Source: JBKPHS01 sp046729975
GTDB taxonomy: Bacteria > Actinomycetota > Thermoleophilia > Solirubrobacterales > Thermoleophilaceae
Direction of reading: 5' to 3'
DNA length: 5,328 nucleotides
Assembly (NCBI GenBank): GCA_046729975.1
Contig: JBKPHS010000125.1
Location: 1-5,328, forward strand
In this document: in pieces, positions 1 to 5,073 of the stretch
Numbering within the stretch: the first letter of the stretch is position 1
Layout: each line of letters begins with the position of its first letter
Position numbers and translations under genes: made by a program
The notes under the pieces: model-generated
The model's input: only the letters and a program-made list of their open reading frames with translations
What the model was told of the DNA's origin: nothing
Databases searched by the model: none

Positions 1-1
1 G

Positions 2-481
2 ATCCTCGACGTGTCGATGCCGCGGATGACCGGGCTCCAGGCGGCGCGGGAGATCAAGGCGCAGGCGCCGGACGTGTCGGTGCTGCTGCTCTCGATGTAC
101 GACGACGAGCGCTACTTCTTCGACGCGCTCAAGGCGGGCGCCTCCGGCTACGTGCTCAAGCGCGCGGCCGACACCGACCTGATCGACGCCGTGCGCGCGG
201 TGGCCGCCGGCCAGCCGTTCCTCTCGCCGGTGACCGAGGCCGCCCTGATCAGGGAGGCGCTGGACGGGCGCGAGGACCTGCGCGATCCCCTCACGCCGCG
301 CGAGGAGGAGATCGTGAAGCTGATCGCGGAGGCGCACACCAACAAGCAGATCGCCGAGATCCTCAAGCTGTCCGAGAAGACGGTGGAGTCGCACCGGGCC
401 AATGTGCTGGCGAAGCTCGGCATGCGCGACCGCGTGGAGCTCGTGCGCTACGCGATCCGGCGCGGCCTGGTCGAGCCGTAG
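2..481 (+). CDS. NarL/FixJ-family response regulator, 5'-truncated by the window edge
   Basis: This is the C-terminal two-thirds or more of a two-component response regulator that would bind DNA after phosphorylation by a partner histidine kinase. The frame is open to the left edge and begins with I-L-D-V-S-M-P-x-M-T-G. The Asp codon at 8-10 sits in the classic receiver phosphorylation motif (D-x-x-M-P-x-M-x-G), so about 50 receiver residues lie outside the window, and the GTG at 11 is internal, not a start. The receiver switch residues follow: Ser in VLLLS-MYDD and Lys in GYVLK. After a linker comes a LuxR-type helix-turn-helix, from LTPREEEIVKLIAEAHTNKQ through SEKTVESHRANVLAKLG to the end. 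No kinase is visible here; it may lie upstream. The stop is TAG at 479-481, inside the converging glycosyltransferase gene. Family assignment is very secure; the regulon is unknown. Confidence 0.95.
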   Translation: MLDVSMPRMTGLQAAREIKAQAPDVSVLLLSMYDDERYFFDALKAGASGYVLKRAADTDLIDAVRAVAAGQPFLSPVTEAALIREALDGREDLRDPLTPREEEIVKLIAEAHTNKQIAEILKLSEKTVESHRANVLAKLGMRDRVELVRYAIRRGLVEP

Positions 482-1335
482 AGCACGCCGGCGTTCTCGG
501 CGGCGCGCACGAGCCGCTCCATGAACAGCGCGTCGCGGGCCGTGGCGAGGGCCACCAGCGCGCCTGCCGCCGAGCTGGCGGCCTGGCGGGCGGCGAGCGG
601 GCGCGGGCGGGCGCCGCGGAGCCCGAGCGTGGCCCCGTAGGCGAAGCGCCGACGCAGGAAGCTGCCGCGCCTGAGGCGCTCGGGCGGGATCACGTGCTCG
701 ACCGCGGCGCCGGGCTCGTACGCGATCCGGTAGCCGAGCCGGGCCAGCGCGCGCTGGGCCTCGTCCTCCTCGGAGAAGTGAACGCGCCGGCCGCTGTGCC
801 CGAAGGAGGGGTCGAAGCCACCGGCGGCGCGCAGCGGGCCGGCCCGGAAGGAGACGTTGGCGCCGTAGACCGTGGTGGCGCTCGGGTCGAGCTCGCGGCG
901 CTCGGATCCCAGGTCGAGCAGGGTGAGAGCCGGCAGGAGCGGGTCGGAGAGCCAGCGCGGCGGCGGCTCGGCGAAGCGCGGGCGGATCGGCCCGCCGATG
1001 CAGGCGAGATCCGCAGGCGCCTCGGCCCAGGCGCCCGCCAGCGCCTCGTACCAGCCGGGGGCGGCCACGGCGTCGTCGTCGACGAAGGCGAGCGCGTCGC
1101 CGTCCTCGCACCAGGCGAGCGCGCGGTTGCGGGCGCGCGAGAGCCCCTCGCGCGGCTCGACGAGCAGGGGGCCGGCGAACGCGGCTCGGTGCGCCTCAAC
1201 CTCAGCCGGCGCCTGCCCGCTCGTGACGAGCGCCAGGCGATCGGGCGGGACCTGCGCCGCGAGCGCGGCCAGCGCCTCGGCGACCGGGCCCGGCGGCCGG
1301 TTGGTGCAGATCGCCACTCTGAGTCCGGCTCCCAC
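448..1335 (-). CDS. Glycosyltransferase family 2 (GT-A fold)
   Basis: A probable inverting glycosyltransferase of 295 aa that would move a sugar from a nucleotide-sugar donor to an envelope polysaccharide, glycolipid or other acceptor; donor and acceptor cannot be read from sequence. Visible GT2 marks: an N-terminal beta strand VAICTNRPP (7-15); the GLSRARNRAL motif (64-73) before the acidic metal site; D-D-D at 86-88 in FVDDDAV; GGPIRP (114-119); YGANVSFR (157-164) followed by GGFD; and an E-E-D acidic motif (189-191) in the catalytic-base region. A basic stretch near 225-230 (LRRRFAYG) may lie near membrane or acceptor. No signal peptide or clear membrane helix is seen. The GTG at 1335 is the most upstream start in frame; a second GTG at 1317 would begin directly at the first beta strand and is a real alternative, and neither has a strong ribosome binding site. 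It is divergent from the DUF151 gene and its 3' end overlaps the response regulator. Confidence 0.9.
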   Translation of the reverse strand: MGAGLRVAICTNRPPGPVAEALAALAAQVPPDRLALVTSGQAPAEVEAHRAAFAGPLLVEPREGLSRARNRALAWCEDGDALAFVDDDAVAAPGWYEALAGAWAEAPADLACIGGPIRPRFAEPPPRWLSDPLLPALTLLDLGSERRELDPSATTVYGANVSFRAGPLRAAGGFDPSFGHSGRRVHFSEEDEAQRALARLGYRIAYEPGAAVEHVIPPERLRRGSFLRRRFAYGATLGLRGARPRPLAARQAASSAAGALVALATARDALFMERLVRAAENAGVLYGSTRPRRIA

Positions 1336-1372
1336 GCCGCGGCAGGGTAGTAGTCCAACTTCCCGGCGGGGC

Positions 1373-1378
1373 TACACT
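1373..1378 (+). promoter_or_regulatory. Candidate -10 box (TACACT) for the DUF151 gene
   Basis: TACACT matches the bacterial -10 consensus TATAAT at four of six positions (1, 2, 4 and 6). It sits 27 bases before the ATG at 1406, leaving room for transcription to start near 1385 and include the purine-rich ribosome binding site. It is one of few AT-containing hexamers in this GC-rich stretch. The -35 partner is not recognisable, so this is a suggestion only. Confidence 0.35.
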
Positions 1379-1387
1379 TGGCCGGAG

Positions 1388-1395
1388 CGAGGGAG
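1388..1395 (+). promoter_or_regulatory. Ribosome binding site (GCGAGGGAG region) deciding the DUF151 start
   Basis: The purine-rich GAGGGAG stretch ends about 10 bases before the ATG at 1406. This favours that ATG (protein start MLEMVIYG) over the next in-frame ATG at 1415, and over the long open frame upstream that merely runs antisense through the glycosyltransferase gene. Confidence 0.6.
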
Positions 1396-1405
1396 ACCTG
1401 TCCGA

Positions 1406-1900
1406 ATGCTCGAAATGGTCATCTACGGCGTGAGCTTCGACATGGTCGGCAAGCAGCCGATCGTCTTGCTGAAGACGCGCGAGGGAAACAAGTTCCTGCC
1501 GATCTGGATCGGCCACCCCGAGGCGGCGGCGATCCTGATGAAGCTCCAGGGCGCCAACACGCCGCGCCCGATGACCCACGACCTGATCAACGACATGCTC
1601 GGCGAGCTCGACGTGGCCTGCACGAAGGTGTCCGTCACCGAGCTGCGCGAGAACACGTTCTACGCCTCTATCACCCTGCGGATGGACGGGCGCGAGGTGG
1701 ACATCGACTCGCGGCCCTCCGACGCGCTGGCACTGGCCGTGCGGACCAGCGCGCCGATCTTCGCGGCCGAGGACGTGATCGCGGAGTCCGCGATCGAGTT
1801 CGAGCACGAGGTCGAGGACACCGAAGAGGTCGTCGAGAAGTTCAAGGACTTCCTCGACAACGTCACGCCCGAGGACTTCGCGGGCGGCAGCGCCAGCTAG
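1406..1900 (+). CDS. Bifunctional nuclease family protein (DUF151)
   Basis: A 164-aa protein of the DUF151/BFN family, named after plant proteins reported to have DNase and RNase activity; the role of bacterial members is poorly defined, so nuclease activity should not be assumed. Nearly the whole protein is the family domain: the start VIYGVSFD (5-12), the signature LPIWIGHPEAAAI (31-43), RPMTHDLI (54-61) and FYASITL (85-91). The best conserved block is IDSRPSDALALAVRTSAPIF (100-119), which holds the family SRPSDA motif. The C-terminal tail (about 130-158) is strongly acidic and probably helical, and may be a partner-binding segment. Length is normal for the family and no UVR domain is attached. 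The ATG at 1406 is supported by a purine-rich site. The sigma factor gene follows after 17 bases on the same strand, so the two are probably co-transcribed. Identification is very secure; function is not. Confidence 0.95.
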   Translation: MLEMVIYGVSFDMVGKQPIVLLKTREGNKFLPIWIGHPEAAAILMKLQGANTPRPMTHDLINDMLGELDVACTKVSVTELRENTFYASITLRMDGREVDIDSRPSDALALAVRTSAPIFAAEDVIAESAIEFEHEVEDTEEVVEKFKDFLDNVTPEDFAGGSAS

Positions 1901-1917
1901 AGCTTTACGCTGCGGCG

Positions 1918-2436
1918 GTGACGCCAGAGCGCGAGCTGGATCCCGGCACGCTGGGCGACCACCTGGACCGGCTCTACCGCGCCGCCTGGGCGCTCTGCGG
2001 CTCCCGCGAGGAGGCCGAGGACCTGGTGCAGGAGACCTATGTGCGCGTCCTCGCCAAGCCTCGCCTGATCCGCTCGGAAGACGACCTCGGGTACCTGCTG
2101 CGGGTGCTGCGCAACACGTTCCTGACCGGGCTCGAGACGAAGGGCCGGCGCCCGCGGACGGCCGCGATGTCGGACGAGGTGGAGCAGCTCATGCCCGAGC
2201 GGCGCGCCACGGGGCCGGAGGAGGCGCTCGAGGCGCGCCAGGTGTACGGGGCCATCGCGCAGCTCCCGGCCGCCGCGCGCGACGTGCTCGTGGCGGTCGA
2301 CGTGGCCGGGCTCTCCTACAAGGAGGCGGCGCGCTTGCTGGGGGTGCGCAAGGGCACGATCATGAGCCGGCTCCACCGAGCGCGGGCCCAGGTCGCGCGG
2401 AACCTCGAGGCCGGGGTCGGCGAGACGCGGCGCTAG
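1918..2436 (+). CDS. ECF-type sigma-70 family RNA polymerase sigma factor
   Basis: A 172-aa alternative sigma factor that would direct RNA polymerase core to a small regulon. Region 2 spans about residues 13-80, with the core-binding and -10-recognition helices visible as AEDLVQETYVRVL (33-45) and YLLRVLRNTFL (59-69). A variable linker (about 70-103) is followed by region 4 (about 108-165): the LPAAARDVLV helix, then the -35-recognising helix-turn-helix GLSYKEAARLLGVRKGTIMS-RLHRAR. The two-domain layout and size are those of ECF factors, with no extra C-terminal domain. The start is taken as GTG at 1918, because no other start in frame falls between the upstream stop at 1900 and region 2. There is no good Shine-Dalgarno before it, so translation may be coupled to the DUF151 gene. 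No anti-sigma gene follows on the same strand; the nearest candidate is the converging gene at 3246-4046. Family call is secure; the exact start and the cognate partner are inference. Confidence 0.92.
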   Translation: MTPERELDPGTLGDHLDRLYRAAWALCGSREEAEDLVQETYVRVLAKPRLIRSEDDLGYLLRVLRNTFLTGLETKGRRPRTAAMSDEVEQLMPERRATGPEEALEARQVYGAIAQLPAAARDVLVAVDVAGLSYKEAARLLGVRKGTIMSRLHRARAQVARNLEAGVGETRR

Positions 2437-2442
2437 GCCTAG
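2433..2442. repeat. 10-base palindrome CTAGGCCTAG holding both convergent stop codons
   Basis: A perfect palindrome in the 2-base gap between convergent genes. It contains TAG (2434-2436), ending the sigma factor gene, and CTA (2439-2441, read as TAG on the minus strand), ending the hydrolase-fold gene. It may be no more than the symmetric result of two TAG stops placed back to back. Confidence 0.8.
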
Positions 2443-3233
2443 GCCGCGGCCTTCCGCTCCGCGGCGATCCGCCGGACGTGGTCGGCGTTGTCGGCGGGGA
2501 GGTTCATCGGCCCGTCGGGAAGCTCGACGAAGTGGGCCTGCGGCAGCGTGCGCCGGTTGTGCTCGAGGCCGCCGCGGAACCAGGGGTTGCTCGGGTAGTG
2601 CAGGATCCATAGGCGGTCGCCGAGCGACCGCCCGTGGTCTGTGGAGTCGTCGCCGATCCAGGCGCGCAGCCGCGCGATGGTGGCGTCCTGCGACGAGTAG
2701 CGCTCTATCTCGTCGATCCGCGCGCGCATCTCCTCCTCGTCCATGGTCGGATCGGCGTTGTCGAACATCGACCGCAGCCCGGCGCGGTAGTCGCTCTCCA
2801 TCAGCGAGATCAGCGCGTCGAGCACGGCCGGGGAGTCGGCGAGGCCCTCGCTCTCGCCGGCCTCGGTGCGCCCGAGCGGCTGGTCGCCGGAGATCACGAC
2901 CGTATGCACGAGCTCGGGTCTGCGCACGGCTATCCGCGTCGCCCTGCGCGCGCCGTCGGCGGTGCAGAAGGCGAGCGCGTCCCCGCCGGCCGCCTCGAGG
3001 ACGGCGGTGGCGTCATCGACGTCGGTATCGAGCGCGTGAGGGCCGCCGCGAGACGAGCGGCCGGTCCCGCGCGGCTCGAAGGTCACGACGCGGTAGTCGC
3101 GCGCCAGATCGGCGGCGAACTCCGCGTACAGATCGGGTGACTGGTAGGAGATGCCCAGGATCGCCACGAGCGGGCCTTCGCCCATCTCTTCCCAGTGGAT
3201 CTCCGCGCCGTCGGGGCGCGTCAGCCGGGCCAT
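2439..3233 (-). CDS. Alpha/beta-hydrolase-fold protein lacking the canonical nucleophile (probable pseudo-hydrolase)
   Basis: A 264-aa protein with the order of an alpha/beta hydrolase: an early strand PLVAILGISYQSPDLYAEFA (21-40), then RVVTFEPRGTGRSSR (48-62), which matches the usual 'D-x-R-G-x-G-x-S' loop, then the region before the nucleophile elbow and the helix after it, ARRATRIAVRRPELVHTVVI (95-114). The elbow, normally G-x-S-x-G, reads C-T-A-D-G (90-94), with Ala92 (codon at 2958-2960) at the Ser position. The acid position after strand 6 appears as Asn216 (HYPSN), and the His position near the C-terminus appears as Met243 (LPDGPMN); these last two depend on my hand alignment. Hydrolysis by the usual mechanism is therefore unlikely, and a binding or regulatory role is inferred. 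The ATG at 3233 has AGGG three bases upstream and lies 12 bases after the anti-sigma-like gene, so the two are probably co-transcribed. No signal peptide or membrane helix is seen, so it is likely cytoplasmic. Confidence 0.85.
   Translation of the reverse strand: MARLTRPDGAEIHWEEMGEGPLVAILGISYQSPDLYAEFAADLARDYRVVTFEPRGTGRSSRGGPHALDTDVDDATAVLEAAGGDALAFCTADGARRATRIAVRRPELVHTVVISGDQPLGRTEAGESEGLADSPAVLDALISLMESDYRAGLRSMFDNADPTMDEEEMRARIDEIERYSSQDATIARLRAWIGDDSTDHGRSLGDRLWILHYPSNPWFRGGLEHNRRTLPQAHFVELPDGPMNLPADNADHVRRIAAERKAAA
2443..2465. terminator. Possible hairpin at the convergent gene junction
   Basis: GCCGCGG at 2443-2449 pairs with CCGCGGC at 2459-2465, giving a 7-bp all-GC stem with a 9-base loop just after the sigma factor stop and inside the last codons of the hydrolase-fold gene. 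No T-run follows on either strand, so it is not a textbook intrinsic terminator. In DNA this GC-rich such inverted repeats also arise by chance. It could weakly terminate or stabilise transcripts from either side. Confidence 0.3.
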
Positions 3234-3245
3234 CGGCCCTGGATT

Positions 3246-4046
3246 CTAAAAGGGGACCTTCCCCTGCCCGTCCCAAGCGCCGAGGCCCAGCAGGGCCTCG
3301 CGCTTGATCCCGTCCTCCCCGGACATCACGCAAGTGCGGCCGTTCCGCTCCCAGGTGACGACGAGCTGGCCGCCCTGCCGGAACTCGTGGAACACGACGC
3401 CCTCGTAGACGGTGCGCCTGGAGCCCTTGGGCGGCTTCAGGGCGTCGCCCGAGACGATCGTGTAGCCGAGCCGCCTACCCTCGCGCTCGTAGAAGACCGT
3501 CTTCGCGTCTCGGTCGCCGAGCTCGTCGTCGCGGGCGCCGGTCGCGGGCCACTTGAGGTCGGGTCCTCCCCAGTTCGGATAAGGCAGGCCGTCGGCAGTT
3601 GCGTCGAGCAGTGCGGAGTTGCCCCGCGCCGGGCCGGGGGCGGGCTCCTCGGCGGGCTCGTCGGTGAGAGCCGCTGCCTCCACGACCGAGGGCGCCCGTG
3701 GGGTGCCGGGCGGGATTACGAGGAAGACGACGAGCGCCGCCGCCGCGACGGCGCCGGTGAAGCCGAGCCCGAGCGTGAGGTGGCGCCGCCGGCGTGTGGG
3801 CGCGAGCGCGCGCTGCTGCGCCTGGATGCTCGTGCGCAGGCCGGAGGGGGCCGCCACCGAGGCCGAGGCCGCGCGCACCGTCTCGACCGCGCGGCGCTGC
3901 TCGGCGAGCAGCTCGCGCAGCTCGGGCGAGGCGTCGACCCGGGCTTGCGCGGCGGCGCGACGCTCCGGCGGCAGCGAGCCGTCGGCGAGCCCGGCTATCT
4001 CGCGGATCTCCTCCTCGCTGGGCTGTTCTCGGGCGTGCTCGGTCAT
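3246..4046 (-). CDS. Single-pass membrane anti-sigma-factor-like protein without zinc ligands
   Basis: A 266-aa protein laid out like a transmembrane anti-sigma factor. Residues 10-58 (EEEIREIAGLADGSLPPERR, then VDASPELRELLAEQRRAVET) follow the pattern of zf-HC2 anti-sigma domains (LDGELSPEERAAVEAHLAACPECR), but each ligand is replaced: the two Cys by Ser40 and Leu43, and the His by Arg36. The cytoplasmic half contains no Cys. An arginine run (85-88) precedes one hydrophobic helix (about 90-111), predicting N-inside, C-outside topology. A Pro/Ala/Glu-rich linker (112-142) leads to an external domain (143-266) rich in aromatic and Gly residues, with FYEREGRRLGYTIVSG (185-200), TWERNGRTCVMSG (231-243, the only Cys) and WDGQGKVPF at the end. 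The ATG at 4046 has AGGGGA four bases upstream. It sits 70 bases after ddl and 12 before the hydrolase-fold gene. The convergent ECF sigma factor at 1918-2436 is the obvious candidate partner, which is inference from proximity. Confidence 0.8.
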   Translation of the reverse strand: MTEHAREQPSEEEIREIAGLADGSLPPERRAAAQARVDASPELRELLAEQRRAVETVRAASASVAAPSGLRTSIQAQQRALAPTRRRRHLTLGLGFTGAVAAAALVVFLVIPPGTPRAPSVVEAAALTDEPAEEPAPGPARGNSALLDATADGLPYPNWGGPDLKWPATGARDDELGDRDAKTVFYEREGRRLGYTIVSGDALKPPKGSRRTVYEGVVFHEFRQGGQLVVTWERNGRTCVMSGEDGIKREALLGLGAWDGQGKVPF

Positions 4047-4116
4047 CGCTTCCCCTATCTACGGAGGACTCGTCGACGGGGTGATCTATTCGCAGGCGGA
4101 GGCTAGAGGAGCGGGA
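4047..4116. other. 70-base intergenic gap between ddl and the anti-sigma-like gene
   Basis: This short gap lies inside a same-strand run of genes. It holds the ribosome binding site AGGGGA (4051-4056, minus strand) of the downstream gene. The minus strand carries TAGAT twice, near 4085 and near 4060, which could be parts of an internal promoter, but I cannot assign -35 and -10 boxes. No terminator with a T-run is visible, so read-through from ddl is likely. Confidence 0.4.
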
Positions 4117-5073
4117 TCAGCCGACCGCGGCCCCGCTCGGCGTGCGCTCGAACGCCTGCTCGAGGATGCGCTCGACGAGCGCGTCGAAGCCGATGCCGGC
4201 GGCCTCCGCTGCCTGCGGCAGCAGGCTCGTGTCGGTGAGGCCCGGGATCGCGTTGGCCTCGAGCACGAACAGCTCGCCGCTCGCGCTGTCCAGCATCAGG
4301 TCCACGCGGGCGAAGCCGTAGCACCCGAGCAGGTTGTAGGTCGCCACGGCGAGGGCCTGCGCCTGACCGGTGACCTGCGCCGGCAGCTCGGCCGGGCAGA
4401 CGAACGTCGTGCGGCCGATCTCGTAGCGCGACTCGAAGTCGTAGAAGTCCTCGTCGCGCGGCACCGCCTCGACAACCGGAAGGGAGCGCCCCTCGAGCAC
4501 CGACACCGCGAGGTCGCGGCCGCGGATGTGTCGCTCGAGCAGGACCTTAGTGTCGTATGAGAACGCGGCCACCAGGGCGCCCGGGACCTCGGCCGTTGTG
4601 CGCGCGAACTTGATCCCGAGCGCGGAGCCTCCGGCGGAGGGCTTGACGACGATCGGGAAGTCGAGCCGCTCCTCCATGGCCCCGAGAGCGTCGGCCGCGC
4701 CGAGGCGCTTGAAGGCCGTCTCGCTGAACGCGAAGAACTCCGGTGTATTGATTCCGGCCTGGAGCATCAGGTGCTTGGCCAGCACCTTGTCCATGCAGCG
4801 AATGCAGGCGAGCACCCCGGAGCCGGTGTAGGGGATGCCGAGGATCTCGAGCAGCTCCTGGACCGTGCCGTCCTCGCCATCGGGGCCGTGCAGCGCGACG
4901 AAGGCGGCGTCGGGCTCCGCGTCGTTCAGGCGAGCGATCAGGTCGGCGCCCACGTCGATCGGGACGACCTCGTGCCCCAGGCGGCCGAGCGCATCCTCCA
5001 CGCGCGCGCCCGAGCGCAGCGAGACCTGGCGCTCCAGCGAGCTGCCGCCCTTCAGGACCGCTACCCGGCTCAA
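4117..5073 (-). CDS. ddl: D-alanine--D-alanine ligase
   Basis: An ATP-grasp ligase of 318 aa that joins two D-alanines to make the dipeptide end of the peptidoglycan precursor in the cytoplasm. In order: KGGSSLERQVSLRSG (8-22), the N-terminal signature with the D-Ala1-binding Glu14; LHGPDGEDGTVQELLE (61-76); VVKPSAGGSALG (142-153), the ATP loop with Lys144 and Ser150; YDFESRY (211-217), the omega loop with Tyr217 matching Tyr216 of E. coli DdlB; Asp258, Glu272 and Asn274 as metal ligands; and LTDTSLLP (279-286), the D-Ala2 site. The Glu-Ser-Tyr set typical of D-Ala-D-Ala (not D-lactate) ligases is kept. Small variants are Ala151 for Ser, Arg216 for Lys and Ala275 for the usual Thr after Asn. 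Length is close to the short DdlB type. The TTG start overlaps the TGA of the preceding aminotransferase gene by four bases, with GAGGGG at 5076-5081 just upstream. It may supply the cell's only Ddl, but a paralog cannot be excluded. Confidence 0.95.
   Translation of the reverse strand: MSRVAVLKGGSSLERQVSLRSGARVEDALGRLGHEVVPIDVGADLIARLNDAEPDAAFVALHGPDGEDGTVQELLEILGIPYTGSGVLACIRCMDKVLAKHLMLQAGINTPEFFAFSETAFKRLGAADALGAMEERLDFPIVVKPSAGGSALGIKFARTTAEVPGALVAAFSYDTKVLLERHIRGRDLAVSVLEGRSLPVVEAVPRDEDFYDFESRYEIGRTTFVCPAELPAQVTGQAQALAVATYNLLGCYGFARVDLMLDSASGELFVLEANAIPGLTDTSLLPQAAEAAGIGFDALVERILEQAFERTPSGAAVG
5070..5073 (-). promoter_or_regulatory. TTGA start/stop overlap coupling aminotransferase and ddl
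   Basis: On the minus strand TTGA contains the TTG start of ddl (5073-5071) and the TGA stop of the upstream aminotransferase (5072-5070). A purine-rich GAGGGG lies at 5081-5076, placing a Shine-Dalgarno core about four bases before the TTG. This layout supports the TTG as the true start and points to translational coupling. Confidence 0.65.

Larger units (their letters stand above)
1336..1405. promoter_or_regulatory. Divergent intergenic region between glycosyltransferase and DUF151 genes
   Basis: This 70-base gap between two divergently oriented starts must hold the promoter of the rightward DUF151-sigma factor pair and probably that of the leftward glycosyltransferase. It is slightly less GC-rich than its surroundings around 1345-1380. 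On the plus strand the best -10-like hexamer is TACACT at 1373-1378. No convincing -35 TTGACA-like box is visible at the proper distance (TAGTCC at 1351-1356 is a poor match), so the promoter call is tentative. No clear leftward promoter was found. Confidence 0.4.

Noticed and set aside
486..502. Small hairpin CGCCG/CGGCG after the response regulator stop as a terminator
   Set aside because: Only a 5-bp stem with no T-run, inside the glycosyltransferase coding region; expected by chance here.
694..1350. Overlapping open frames on both strands across the glycosyltransferase gene
   Set aside because: The translations are Arg/Pro/Ser-rich without family motifs, whereas the minus-strand frame 448-1335 carries every GT2 signature.
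872..1405. Plus-strand open frame running in frame into the DUF151 gene, suggesting a much longer N-terminus
   Set aside because: It is antisense to the glycosyltransferase, is Ser/Arg/Ala-rich low-complexity in translation, and the DUF151 domain starts right at the ATG at 1406 with a ribosome binding site.
1378..1917. Plus-strand open frame upstream of and in frame with the sigma factor
   Set aside because: It overlaps the DUF151 gene in another frame and its translation is an Arg/Gly/Asp-rich shadow. The sigma domain begins after the GTG at 1918.
3195..4106. Long plus-strand open frame of about 300 codons
   Set aside because: It is antisense to the anti-sigma-like gene and has no recognisable motif. 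Long antisense frames are common at this GC content, while the minus-strand frame has a clear membrane helix and domain layout.
3619..4560. Plus-strand open frame spanning the anti-sigma-like and ddl genes
   Set aside because: It crosses two well-supported minus-strand genes and has low-complexity composition and no domain.
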